A stretch of DNA of 64,000 nt. Origin: Loxodes magnus (lineage: Eukaryota > Ciliophora > Karyorelictea > Loxodida > Loxodidae). Within the stretch, counting starts at the first letter, position 1; each line of letters begins with the position of its first letter. The translations under genes were made by a program, and so were the position numbers. The DNA lies in the NCBI GenBank assembly GCA_946699065.1, contig CAMPDV010000144.1:372001-436000 (forward strand). Direction: 5' to 3'. Below are positions 37,230 through 48,718 of this stretch, piece after piece. Under the pieces are notes generated by a model. The model saw nothing but the letters and a program-made list of their open reading frames with translations, was not told where the DNA came from and ran no database searches.

Positions 37230-38204
37230 ATTAACAATTCTATTAAATAGAAAATAAAAAATCCTAGCATCAAAAATTGAAAAAAACCCGGGAATCTAAA
37301 CCTTAAATTCTAACCTTAAAGATCAATCTTAAGTCTCAGTTAACTAACAAGAACCAAGAATTCAAAAAAGATAAATCTACTCCTGTTAAGGATTGGGAAA
37401 TATGGAATTTCCTAGCAAACTGAAAAAGCTTGAGAAACCCCACGAGCAAGACATTATTTAGCTTTATTCATTAATTGAGAAAATGAATACCGAAATATAG
37501 ATCCTGAAGGCGGAAAACTTGAATCTTCGGCTTCTTTTTAAGATAGAAAAAAGGAAGATCAAGACTTGGTAAGTAAAGCTTAGTTTTAAATTGAAGCTTT
37601 AACTTCCTAATTTGAACTATTAGAAAAAAAACTAGAAGCAAATCAATAGAAAATTAAAGAAGAAAATTGATTACCAATAAAAAAAAACTAACCTCAAACA
37701 GATAAGATGGAAATTGAAAAAATGCAAAAAAAATCAAAATTTTAATTCAAACCTTTAATAAAACGTTGCTATTGTTGTCAAAAGGCTGGACATTTTTGGA
37801 GGTAATATCCGAAGTGAAGAAGAGTGCTTGAGCAGCACCGTAAAGAATTTGGAACATCGAGGAGGCTATATTGTAACTACTTCGGAGGTATTTACAGAAA
37901 GAAGCTGATATTAGATGATTCAAGTGTGACACTAATCAAACAGGATCTTGGTAATTAATAGTAACAGAATAAATAGCTTTAAAAGGACAACAATGACCTT
38001 AGAATTTGTTTAGAGAAATTACAAGAAGATGGAAGAACAATTCTATGAGCTTATTGAAGAGAAAGAAGAATTATCTCAGTTTGAAATTGATTTAGATGAA
38101 GACATGTACAGTTGAGTATTGAATATAAAAACTTTTATTGTCTTTAATTTGAGGAAGCATTTCCTCTATCTAAAGATGACCCTAACCCTTATAGTTAAAA
38201 TTAG
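37230..38204 (+). mobile_element. Retroposon G10 with 19-bp target-site duplication
   Basis: TTAACTAATATGCATACTA is repeated exactly at 37211-37229 and 38205-38223. Most of the ~975-bp insert (from about 37272) is nearly identical to G11 at 44119-45067, so both moved recently. It encodes a coiled coil (QLYSLIEKMNTEIQILKAEN) and a knuckle C-Y-C-C-Q-K-A-G-H-F-W-R-Q-Y, whose last Cys is Tyr in both copies. A separate short frame near 37993-38116 (NYKKMEEQFYELIEEKEELS, ending at TGA) is also conserved. G10 has a one-base deletion relative to G11 in the coiled coil near 37540. Confidence 0.82.
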
Positions 38205-38459
38205 TTAACTAATATGCATACTATAATGCTAAAATAAGAAAAGCAGTAAAGAACTAAAAAAGTGAAATGGTAATAAAAGGCAAAGAGAAATCAAAAAAAG
38301 CATTAAAAATGTAATAAATAAGTAAATTAAACAAAATACTTCAATTTTAAAATCATAAAAGTTAGCAAATTATCCTCAATTACCAATCTCAAAAATTGTT
38401 ATCATTATAATTAATTAAAATAATAAACCTTAGAACTTTAATTTTAAATAAAAGGAAGA

Positions 38460-38520
38460 AAATTATGTTATACAAGCAATATCTATAACATAATTAATTT
38501 ATGAGTATTTATATTAGAAA
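38460..38520 (+). repeat. Palindromic TTATGTTATA...TATAACATAA element, copy 4
   Basis: AATTATGTTATACAAGC then CTATAACATAATTAAT; the best-preserved palindrome of the four, upstream of the A3 remnant. Confidence 0.6.
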
Positions 38521-38599
38521 TTCATTAAACTTGCAGGTATGAATTAAAGGTAGAAAGGTTTGCTTATAACAAGTTCTAAAATTACTAGTTTTTAGCATG

Positions 38600-39200
38600 T
38601 TTATTAAATTTTAAACTTATTAGGTTTTTCATTATTTCAAATAGAGAAGAATTTGAGATTTAGATAAAGAAAATAAAATAAAATGTAATTAGATGATCCA
38701 AATTTCTTGAAGAGAAAGTAAAAAAACCTTCAGCCCTATAAGAAATATTTGTGCTTATCATTTTTGTTTGCTTTTTTCCTATACCAGATCAGCTAAAAGA
38801 GTATAAAAATTTGAAAGAGAATAGAAAATTTAAGTGTGAAAATAGAGAAATCAGAAGCTAAATAGTTGCATAAGTTTATATCTAATTAATTTCAATTAGA
38901 TAGAAGCTTAAAGAAGAGCTAGTTGAGAAATTAGAACTAAGCTTGCTTGAAAGAAAATTTAAAATATCAGTAATTTAAGTGAAATATGCTGTGGCTTTTT
39001 ATTTTGGTTTAAGTTTTGAGTAACAATATAGATTAATCCCCATAAATTTGTTAATGATATCAAGTTATAATAAGAAAGTTCTGATGCTAGGCATTCTTAG
39101 AACTATAAAGCAGTGATTTATTCTACTTTTAATACAAAAGGATATAAATACATTTACAATTAGCTAAGAATTGTACCTTTAAGCTTAAAGATAGAATATA
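38600..39200 (+). pseudogene. A3: A-type remnant
   Basis: Hydrophobic stretch, then sequence equivalent to A1 KSLKESLL (near 38885), the region before the last A1 intron (near 38975), and the start of the C-terminal domain (DNA near 39020-39170 aligns with 5945-6110 of A1). Middle deleted, frame broken. Followed by B3. Confidence 0.55.
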
Positions 39201-39696
39201 TCCCTATCTCTATTCTTAACTTATTACTTTTACTCCTATTATTTTCAATCATTAATTTCCTAATTATTAGCTCACTTTTGTATTCCAAGAAAGTAATCTT
39301 AGTTATGAAAAGAACTGAAGATAATGATTGATAATATAAAATAAACCTTTAATTGGCTTAATTACCTTAGCCTTACATATTCTATTGTAATTTATTATTA
39401 GCTTATATCATAAGTTTATTACGTTACAGCATTCTTTATTCTAAATAATATCACAATGCTATGAAAATTAATTTAAGCCTTCTTTATAGGAACAAATTAC
39501 CCTATTAACTAGTATAAATAGTAGAGTTAATGGTTTATAGTTATAAGGCTGTAGTTGTAACTAGTAGTTACTATAAGTTTAATAGAGATTAGCTTTGGCT
39601 TATAATCATTTTCACTAATCTTGCTACTAAATTTAAATCTACTTTAAGCTTATTATTTAAGCTAAATTAGTCTGCTTAATTATAATTCAACTAATA

Positions 39697-41596
39697 ATGG
39701 ATGTTTACAATTTCAGACCTGATTACCTTTTAATGCCTCATGTGCAAGAAGGATTTCGTGAAAGAGAGTAGAGCTCATTTCGCTAACTTAAACAAGAAAT
39801 TATGTCACGAACACTTGTCGCAGTTTTCGTTCTATTGATATTATTAATAATTTTATTCTCTTAAATAGAAGATTTAAAAGCAAATCTTAACTAGAGAATC
39901 TAGACATTGGATAAGAAACTGGTAGATCTTAATAATACTAATAATGTGCTTATAAATGAGAATATAAAGCCTCTAAAAAATAAAATTTAAGAGTTATAGT
40001 TAGAATTTTAAAACATTAATAACACTATAAATACTATAGACAATAGAACTCTACAATTAAATGACACTATAAGTTTTATAGACAATAGAACTCTACAATT
40101 AAATGACACTATAAGTTTTATAGACAATAGAACTCTACAATTAAATAACACTATAGAAAAAAACCTAAAATAAGAAATTTAAGCAAATAAAAATGATATA
40201 AAGAAGACAAATCAAATAATTAGTCAAGAAAAATTATAGCTTTAAAGCATTAGTAACACTATAAGTTTTTTAGACAATAGAACTCTACAATTAACTAACA
40301 CTATAGAAAAAAACCTAAAATAAGAAATGCAAGCAAATAAAAATGAAATAAAGAAGATAAATTAAGATATAAACCCATAACTTTAAAACATTAATAGAAC
40401 CTTGATTTCTATGGAAAAAAATATTTCTCAGACAAATGACTTTTTAGAAAACGCCTGAGCAGAGGAACTTAATATAAGCAAAAATGAAATTAATGGGGTT
40501 TGAAATAAATGGAATTCTTAAAAAAGATAAAGAGATAAATAAATAAGCGATCTTAAGTTTGAGGATAATAATCTGAAAGCAACCTTTAAAAAACTTAACT
40601 AGGCCATGGGATAAACAATTTAACTTTATGATAACAAATTTTAGGATTTTAAAAATGATATCTAGACTTAGATAAAAAATTGTACAGATAAAAGATAAAT
40701 TGAATAAAAGAGCAATATGAACGTTTAGTTATCTATTTAATTAGTCAAAGCTAGTTAAGAAAGTTATAGATTTAATATATTGGTAGAGATAAACTAATTT
40801 CAATCTGCCAATATTTCCTAAATTTAGACTAATTAGAATTAAATGAAAAGTGAAATAAACATTAAAGTTAGCAATTTTACATAGTTATATTGCTTTGAAT
40901 CTTTCACTTTGAATTAAAATTCTACGAATAATATTTCTTTGAATAAAAATAGTTCGGAAGATATTTAGGTAAGCATTTTGATTTAAATTAGATTTAGAAA
41001 ACTGAATCTTATAATTATGGCATTAACTAACTTAAAATGCCAGGTGCTGAGACCAGTAATTTTTAATTATAGATAACATCCTTCAAATGAATGTGAATTG
41101 CAATCCTAACTAGTTTCATCCATAGCTTAATGTATCTAAAGAAATTAAGAATGCACAATCTACTTTTTGTTCTTTTTGTAGTGGTTTATTTCCATTCAAA
41201 ATTGAAAGGGGATATAATTATGAGATGGAGCTCTGGCTCGTAATAGTGAAAGGACTTAGTATTGGTATCACTGAAGATAACTTGAATTGGAATCGCTTTG
41301 ATAAATTTATTGGTTCTTATTAGAGTTAGTATGCTATAAAAGTAGATTCAAACAAGCATGTTTTCATATATCGTAATGGAACTTTCAAAATATAGCAAGA
41401 AGTATAAGATACGAATACAGTAAAAATATATATTTATACTCTACTAAATCAAATAAAATTTAAGTTTAGCTAAAAGGATGAAGTGATCATTGATATGGAA
41501 GACTCATTCTAGTAGAAAAATTATTTTGTTGGAATCTCTTATCACTCTACTCAAGAAATTGCCCAGTTAAAGAATATTATAGTTACTAGAGCTTGA
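39697..41596 (+). CDS. B3: membrane-anchored coiled-coil protein with conserved C-terminal domain
   Basis: Intact: 619 codons plus TGA once introns at 40969-40991 and 41056-41072 are removed. N-terminus MDVYNFRPDYLLMPHVQEGF; membrane helix near residues 42-60 (TLVAVFVLLILLIILF); then coiled coil with a 14-residue repeat (NRTLQLNDTISFID) in about three copies; then the C-terminal domain with SFCSGLFPFKIERGYNYEME, GITEDNLNWNRFDKFIGSY, VFIYRNGT and DMEDSFQQKNYFVGISYHST, ending VTRA-TGA. The domain's Trp in NLNW is TGG in all copies. Preceded by remnant A3. Function unknown; the best-preserved copy for structure prediction of the C-terminal domain. Confidence 0.82.
40969..40991 (+). other. 23-nt intron 1 of B3
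   Basis: Starts GTAAGCATTTT, ends AAATTAG. Same position as intron 2 of B2; needed to restore the frame. Confidence 0.7.
41056..41072 (+). other. 17-nt intron 2 of B3
   Basis: GTAATTTTTAATTATAG; conserved position before the C-terminal domain. Confidence 0.85.
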
Positions 41597-42499
41597 ATCC
41601 TTTGAGAAAGTATTAAAAACTGATTTATTGTTTTATATTCTAACTCTTAGCTTTTCTTCTTTTTTCTTCTCTTTACTAATTCTTATCCTTTACTATTTAA
41701 TTAACTATCTATGATCTTCTTCTTCAAGGTTTCTTATATATTTCATATAAACATTTCTACCTGTAAGAAAGTATAGCTGGATCTCGCTTTGATAAAAGCT
41801 TATTTTTATTGTTAGAGTAATCTACCTTAGCTAAGATAGCTGAAGTTACTTAGGTTTGTTATATTGAAAACTTTGTCCCGTTAGAGTTATCGCCAGTATA
41901 CGTGGTGGAGAGATAAAAAGCATTGTTCTTACCACTTCACAGATAATAAAAATATGTTATAGTAGTTCCTTACACTAGTAGGTTAAGCTCCTTAAAGTCT
42001 ACTTCTAAGCATTTCTCATCTTTTTGTTTTTCTGACATTATGCATTCTTGCAATAGTTACTTTAAGCTTCCTTGCTATTCTTGAATTTAATTACATTCAT
42101 TCATCACCATTCTCCAGCCAGGAATAACCATTGCATGAGGTTAAAAGATAATAGAAATAATTGTAGATAATAGCAAAATGATAAGTGAAGGAGTAATATC
42201 TAGGGGAATAAAGGAACGATATATATTATTATTATATAAAAAAGGAAATCTTTGAGATATAGCCTGATTTCCTTACTTAGCCATACAAAAAATTTATAGA
42301 TACATGGATTCTTTAGTAAATGTAAGATAATTTATAAAAATGTAAAAGTGGATATGTTTTAAAAAAGGGCTGCATTTTAAATAGGTTATTCATAATTTTA
42401 GAACAATATTAAAATGAATATCTAAAATAATAAAGTTACCTCTATTATTCTAGTTGTTAATTATAGAGTCTGATATTCAGTACAGAGATGTGATAAGGA
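41597..42499. other. 3' flank of B3 and spacer
   Basis: Begins with the conserved AATCCTTTGA 3' flank of B genes. The remainder is AT-rich without a supported gene. Confidence 0.45.
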
Positions 42500-43345
42500 T
42501 AGATATTAAACGAACTGTAAGTGCTAGAACAATTTTTAAGATTTATAGCTAATTTTTTATGAAGATTTTAAAGTTAAACAAGATTATATAATGCAAGGAA
42601 CTTTCTTACCGAAAAAGGAATAAAATGAGATAACTCAAAATATTCAAGATTATATAACTTGATATTTGCAAATTTCCTTCACTGATTAGAAAATTGAAAA
42701 TTGGATATTAAAATAGAATACAGAAATAAGAAAGGTTATATATAAGAAGTGTGCACTTGTTGCTCTGCTTTTGAAGATACCTCTGTGCTAGTAGGCGAAG
42801 AAGAATAATTGGAAGAATTAATTTAAGAGTTAACAATGTGAGCAGATTAATTTGTACTGTATATTGCAGATATGACAAGTAATAATATGAATAGTATAAA
42901 AAATAAAAATGAATGTATGGAAATACAATAGGCATTGGAATTTTAAGGATAGAAAGGATTTAAGCTTTTTAATATAAGTTATTTAAAAATATATATAAGT
43001 TCCAAAACATATAAGAAAATAGTTTGGAAGTAGCGCAAAAGACGTAATCATAAGTTAGAGGAAATTATTAATAGGTAAGGGAATATTCACATATAATGTA
43101 GGAATGATGATAAAAATTTTGTGAGTTCAGTATTTAGTTATAGGCTAGAATTTGCTCAAAATATGAATAAATGTTTAGGAAAATATGTAATGAGCTATCG
43201 AGAACTCCTAAAGTGAATTCTTTGAGAGCAGATGCAGGTGCACTTTTCTGTATGTAAACTAAATATTAGAACGTGTATTGCTATTTATGAAATTTAAGCG
43301 CTGCTTATGATAGAAAACTTTAAGGTTTAGAGGTTAATCACTAAA
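42500..43345 (+). CDS. Unidentified gene
   Basis: From about 42700 one plus frame reads as ordinary protein: EYRNKKGYIQEVCTCCSAFE, then VGEEEQLEELIQELTMWADQ (TGA as Trp), KTYKKIVWKQRKRRNHKLEE and FVSSVFSYRLEFAQNMNKCL. Upstream, between 42500 and 42700, two frames are plausible, so the start is not fixed; the end is near 43345. A cysteine cluster (C-T-C-C) is present but no recognised zinc module. No paralogue in the window. Confidence 0.45.
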
Positions 43346-43389
43346 TAAAAATTTAATGCTAAATAAAAGTTCTCGCTTCAAACTTGATT

Positions 43390-45356
43390 AAGTCTTCTTT
43401 GTCAAAGTCTAGATGATTTTAAAGTCTTTTTTCTTAATGTTTTTCTTGTAAAATTTGCCGTCTTAATTACAATAAATTCTGAATATATTTCCCATTATTT
43501 TTTTATGATTCTCTTTTCTTTTAGTCTAAATTGGAAACAATTTCGTCCTTTATATTCCAGCTTCTTGCAATATTAATATCTCATTATTTTTCGATAGGGA
43601 ATATAATTTATAGTAGGTTATTGTTACATATCCATCTAATCATTCACTGATATATTCTAGAGAGATATGCTTTTCATCAGTTCTGTGAATTGGTTGCATT
43701 TTTTCTATCTGGCCGATTCTGATATTTGTTGCCTACTTATTTTCAGTTTTTCTGCCTATTTGTATTAATTATCAGGTATTTAAATTTTACTTTCGAGCTC
43801 TTATACTTGTCTAAAATTTTCACTATTTCATAATTTTTAGCTCTTAAAGTATTGTTTACTGAATCATAGTTTTGCTGAGATGAATTTTTTTAAGAAGAGA
43901 CTTTTTTCAAGAAATGTTTCATCCTTTTCACCATAATATATCTAAAATAAGTGTTTCCGTTAATTTCTATTTATCTTTGTTCTTTTTATTTAAATCTGAA
44001 GCAACTCTTTCTTTATTTCCTTCTCGTTTACAGAAACAGCAACTATTTATTCTCAAATATGGAATCTCTTATATTGGAGTTTATTATTCTATATCCATTC
44101 GCTCTTTAAGTTATTAGGGCTAAATAAAAAAATGGAAAAAACCCGGGAATCTAAACCTTAAATTCTATCCTTAAAGATCAATCTTAAGTCTCAGTTAACT
44201 AACAAGAACCAAGAATTCAAAAAAGATAAATCTACTCCTGTTAAGGATTGGGAAATATGGAATTTCCTAGCAAACTGAAAAAGCTTGAGAAACCCCACGA
44301 GCAAGATATTATTTAGCTTTATTCATTAATTGAGAAAATGAATACCGAAATATAAATCCTGAAGGCGGAAAACTTGAATCTTCGGCTTCTTTTGTAAGAT
44401 AGAAAAAAGGAAGATCAAGACTTGGTAAGTAAAGTTTAGTTTTAAATTGAAGCCTTAACTTCCTAATTTGAACTATTAGAAAAAAAAACTAGAAGCAAAT
44501 CAATAGAAAATTAAAGAAGAAATTCGATTACCAATCAAAAAAAACTAGCTTCAATCAGAAAAGATGGAAATTGAAAAAATGTAAACAGAATCAAAATTTT
44601 AATTCAAGCCCTTAATAAAACGTTGCTATTGTTGTCAAAAGGCTGGACATTTTTGGAGGTAATATCCGAAGTGAAGAAGAGTGCTTGAGCAGCACCGTAA
44701 ATAATTTGGGACGTCGAGGAGGCTATATTGTAACTACTCTGGAGGTATTTACAGAAAGAAGCTGATATTAAATGATTCAAGTGTGACACTAATCAAACAG
44801 GATCTTGGTAATTAATAGTAACAGAATAAATAGCTTTAAAAGGACAACAATGACCTTAGAATTTGTTTAGAGAAATTACAAGAAGATGGAAGAACAATTC
44901 TATGAGCTTATTGAAGAGAAAGAAGAATTATCTCAGTTTGAAATTGATTCAGATGAAGACATGTACAGTTGAGTATTGAATATAAAAACTTTTATTGTCT
45001 TTAATTTGAGGAAACATTTCCTCTATCTAAAGATGACCCTAACCCTTATAGTTAAAATTAATTAAAAAAGTTATTAGGCTTATTCTACTTAGAGTTTTTA
45101 AAATTCTAAATTTCCTTTGCAATCTATTTGTCTATGAGATTCTAACTTAAATTTGTTACAGGGATGAGTTTTAAGCTAATTCTTATTGTAAAGTTGAGTT
45201 TTCCATTTTTAAAATTTCCATAGTTTTAATTAAATCTTTAGTTCGTTGATAACTTTTGTTATTTATTAGTTCTCCATTTAAGGAGGAAAAATCGTTTATC
45301 AAATCTTGTTAAGAGTTATTAATTGCTGGAGAGGTCTTTTATTTCTTAGGTGTCAT
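43390..45356 (-). pseudogene. Family C coiled-coil gene, minus strand, interrupted by retroposon G11
   Basis: ATG 45356 begins M-T-P-K-K-Q-K-T-S and continues GELINNKSYQRTKDLIKTME and QELAQNSSLQQIQVRIS to 45079. After the G11 insertion the frame continues from 44107: QRANGYRIINSNIRDSIFEN, then more coiled coil to about 43390. The joined region aligns with the plus-strand copy at 16217-16995 across the insertion point (SRISLITQRANGYR against SRTTLIIQRLYGYR), so the gene was whole before insertion. At least one further phase change lies downstream of the junction. Function unknown. Confidence 0.7.
44119..45067 (+). mobile_element. Retroposon G11 with 11-bp target-site duplication, inside a family C gene
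   Basis: AAGTTATTAGG lies at 44108-44118 and 45068-45078. Nearly identical to G10 for about 925 bp. The longest coiled-coil frame is better preserved here (ILKAENLNLRLLLQDRKKED, then EALTSQFELLEKK); the knuckle again has Tyr in place of the last Cys. Inserted antisense to its host gene. Confidence 0.82.
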
Positions 45357-45383
45357 TTTATTTATATTTAAATAAATAAGATT

Positions 45384-45665
45384 AGAGAGCGCTGTGCACT
45401 TCTATGGTGTGTAGCTCTTTAATAAAGATTTTTAAAGTAAAAAAAAATTATTTTCTGAAATATCAACAGTACAAACATCCTTTGTGAGTTTCATCTTCTA
45501 TAGAGCGTGATTAAGATGCTCCCTAAGAGACCTTAGTATCTGGCATCTTTCATCAATAATGTTACTTGATGCCTCTTTAGTCTTTGTCTTCTCTCTTGGC
45601 TCCTACAAAGATTTTGCTCGGTTCTTAGCTCAAAGGTACTTCCTGGTATACGATCTTAAGTAAAT
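45384..45665 (+). repeat. Candidate structured-RNA repeat, copy 3 (diverged)
   Basis: Begins after AAATAAATAAG with AGAGC...AGCTCT enclosing a GCAC/GTGT pair, as in copies 1 and 2. Shorter and more diverged. About 30 bp upstream of the minus-strand family C start. Confidence 0.4.
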
Positions 45666-45764
45666 ATCAGTTGCAGGATTATTCCTTCCTATTTATTTAT
45701 ATATAATAATAAATAAGCAATAAGCATTTTTTATTAACCTAACTAAAAATAGAAAATTATATAA

Positions 45765-46640
45765 AAATTAATTATAATAATATTCTTAATGTTAAGGTGT
45801 TAGCTTCCTTTGGACTTTCAACCAGATACATGCTTCATTTACGAGGATGAATACCACTACCTTTTTTTATTTTGTTAAGTTTCATTAATAGTTTTCATCA
45901 GTTCTTGATAGAAATTTCTATTTATAGACTCTATTTTCAGTTATTCAGAGATAATTCAGCATCCTTCACATTTTTTGATGCTCTCTTGACTTGAGTTTTT
46001 TTTGTAGGCTCAGCATTGCACAAAGCATGGTTCACTTGCTTTTAATATCGTCACATTTTAGTCAAGTATTCCTTTATCTTTTTCTGAAATATATTTTGTT
46101 CTAGTAATTCTATTTTCTTTTATTAATTTGAATTAGCATTTTAATCTTACTATGTTTCTTGATAAACTAGTTTAACATATTTATTTTCTATAATTATTAT
46201 CCGTTCTTGATTAAATTTGATTGCTATTGCTAATATAGTTACTATTCCGTTACTATGTTGTATTAGATTATCTGCCGACGAGGTAATAATAATTCATAAT
46301 TTTAATCATTGATACTATTCATTAATTCTCTGATTTTATCCTCTTATCTCTAATTGTTTTTTCGTACTTTCAGATTAGTTTTCATTTGATTTAGCTGACT
46401 TTGGAATTTATGCTTTGTTTCATTCCTAAGTTCTTTCATCTTAACAAGCCCGATTATAACTTTACCTTTAGATGAAGATTTTGACTCTTCTTAATACTAT
46501 TTAACTTTCTGCATTTTTTCGCTGCTTTTTTCTTAATTTTTCACCAAATTCTTTGAAAGACAAGCTGACTACTTCATTATTTTTATTGCTATTAGCTTTC
46601 TTTCAAATGTTTATTAATCTAGAACTAAAGAATCATAATA
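45765..46640 (-). pseudogene. Zinc-knuckle retroposon copy g12, minus strand
   Basis: Minus strand near 46490 reads EESKSSSKGKVIIGLVKMKE, then DKIRELMNSINDQNYELL, matching g8 (SSSSPEGKIMIGTVEMNE, EKIRELMNNIDDQKTNY). Its tail near 45860-45780 reads GSGIHPRKWSMYLVESPKEA, matching GRGIHPRIKNGGAKLVGSPG. Several phase changes; the knuckle was not located. A full-length but decayed copy. Confidence 0.6.
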
Positions 46641-47119
46641 ATAGCTTTAATGGTTATATTCTACCAATTGGATATTTATACTCAGTTCAAAGTTTAAAAA
46701 CGAAATATCTGATAGAAAGCTACATTTAATAGGTTAAAAAATGCAATTGGCAGATGCATTCATAAATGATGTTTCATGTAAGCTTATTTTAAGTTTCTCT
46801 AGATATATAAAGACAATCTAGAGAGTAATTTTAAAAAGGAAGAAGAAATTTAAAGGTTAATGCTATAGATGCTAGTAGTAAAACTCTCAGTATATATTAA
46901 CTAATAGAAAAAGTGTAGCTTATAAGAAACTTCTCAGTTAAAAGGAAGAATAAACTAATAAGTGATTAAGTTTCATGAAACAGTTATGTTTCGAAAATAT
47001 AAAAAGCATCATTTATGGAGATTTCAAAAAAGCAGAGCTAAAAGTTTATCTAAATACAGAATGATAAGGAAATATTTTAACGTTGATGAGGATAAAAAAA
47101 TTAAGATGTAACTAAAAGA
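46641..47119. other. Spacer, unresolved
   Basis: A-rich. It may include the unrecognised 5' end of the PH-like gene that follows. Confidence 0.35.
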
Positions 47120-47872
47120 ATTTTAGTTAAGGAATCAAAGATTAAACACTCTCATTCTATTAGGATTTTTCATTTTCTAAATTAACTTAGTTAGTTATAA
47201 AGTTATTTCAAAATAAAATAGATTAATTAAAGCAGATCAAGAGGAAAACTATTTCAATATGACGAAAAATAATTTTAGTGATCATCACATTTTTCTAAAG
47301 AATATATTAAAGTTTGAAAGGTATTTTTAGAAACCAAAGTAGACAAACTTTTATAGACTAAATTAATTTTAGAGCAATATAACATTAAAGAAGATTTATA
47401 TAAGTAAGCTCATAAAAGCATATTAGAGCTGATTAATTAATACTGTAAATAAACACCAAAAAATGCAATTTCTAAGTATTAATACAAGAACTTAAGTGTT
47501 ATCTTCGACTTCCGAAGTCAGAATGATGTTCCTAAATTTTTTATTAAAAATTGCAAAGTAAATGTAGAAACTTTTGAGGAAACTAGCGAAGGTCTTTTTA
47601 AACCAAATGTTCTAAAAAAGAATATTTATAAATTTTATTTGAGATAAAGAAGTAAAAAACCTTATTTTGAATGTAAGCAGTTAGCAAATTAAAAAAATTG
47701 AAGTAACTGGATAAGTTCTGTATAAAAGAAAATTTAAAAGGCACAAATTACTAGAATTTTGTCCTGATATTTTACTGCATAAAAAAGATACTTCGAATGA
47801 ACAGAATTAAATAAAGCATTTTACTCTGGAAAACTCAACAAATAACTTTAAGTACTTTTTAAATTAGAACAT
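47120..47872 (+). CDS. PH-domain-like protein, 3' end interrupted by retroposon g8
   Basis: A single plus frame reads RGKLFQYDEKQFQWSSHFSK, EYIKVWKVFLETKVDKLLQT, LILEQYNIKEDLYKQAHKSI, NLSVIFDFRSQNDVPKFFIK and KNIYKFYLRQRSKKPYFECK, then NWSNWISSVQKKIQKA. The order of beta strands ending in an amphipathic helix with a central Trp (N-W-I-S-S-V-Q-K-K-I) is the hallmark of a pleckstrin-homology domain, which would bind phosphoinositides; I call this as likely, not certain. Several TGA codons fall at Trp-plausible places. The frame continues (LFKLEH) into the element's left repeat and beyond its right repeat (LEHEGTIVFQSIKKDKILEH). The start is not fixed. Confidence 0.55.
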
Positions 47873-48718
47873 TAATATAATATAGAGGAGTAAAAAAAAT
47901 GGAGCAAAACATTCGACTTTCAAGAAACCAAATTAAAAACGCTAAAAAGAAAGCCATTAGAAAATTATTGAAAAAATAACTAAAGCAAGAGCATTCAAGT
48001 TCTTCACCTGAAGGAAAAATTATGATCGGAACAGTTGAAATGAACGAATCTAAATCTAACAATAACCCACAACTGTAAGATCTACTACAAAAAATGAGGA
48101 AGTAAATATCTAATTATGAGGAAGTTATCTATAATCAAGGAGAAAAAATCAGAGAACTTATGAATAATATTGATGACTAAAAAACGAACTACTGATATTA
48201 AGACGGAAATTAATCTAAAACAATTTGGTTACAGAATAGTAACTAAATGAATAGTCTTAATCAAACTTTAAATAAGATCAAAAAATGGACATTGAAAATG
48301 TTCCTTTCTAAAAATAAGAAAAAAATAATTAAAATGATTTAACTCTAGATATAAGTATAATAAAGAGAATTAAAAAAATTAAATAAAAAATATTTTAAAA
48401 AATATGTGTAAAATCAAAAGAAGAAATGTTGATACTGCAATTAAGATAATCACATTTTGCGGCAATGTCAAGAATGAAAAAAATTCAAATTTCAGAAGAA
48501 AAAAGAATGTGAAGAAATATTAACAAATAATGATCAACTAAAACTGGTAAATACAGGTAGAAATTGAACATAAGAAACATCGAAAATCATCCGTGGTAAC
48601 CTCCATACAAAAAGAGGTCGTGGTATACATCCACGTATAAAAAATGGCGGAGCGAAACTAGTTGGAAGCCCAGGGAACTCCAAAGACTTAACTTTTAGTT
48701 CTTATTATTATTATTAAG
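47873..48718 (+). mobile_element. Retroposon g8 with 9-bp target-site duplication
   Basis: TTAGAACAT at 47864-47872 and 48719-48727 flanks an 846-bp insert that ends in a short TTA/TAT run. The host PH-like frame runs up to the left copy and continues from the right copy. Confidence 0.78.

Noticed and set aside
37747..37932. Minus-strand ORF of about 60 codons, repeated at 44604-44789
   Set aside because: It is antisense to the zinc-knuckle region of the G10/G11 retroposons; its repetition only reflects the duplicated element.
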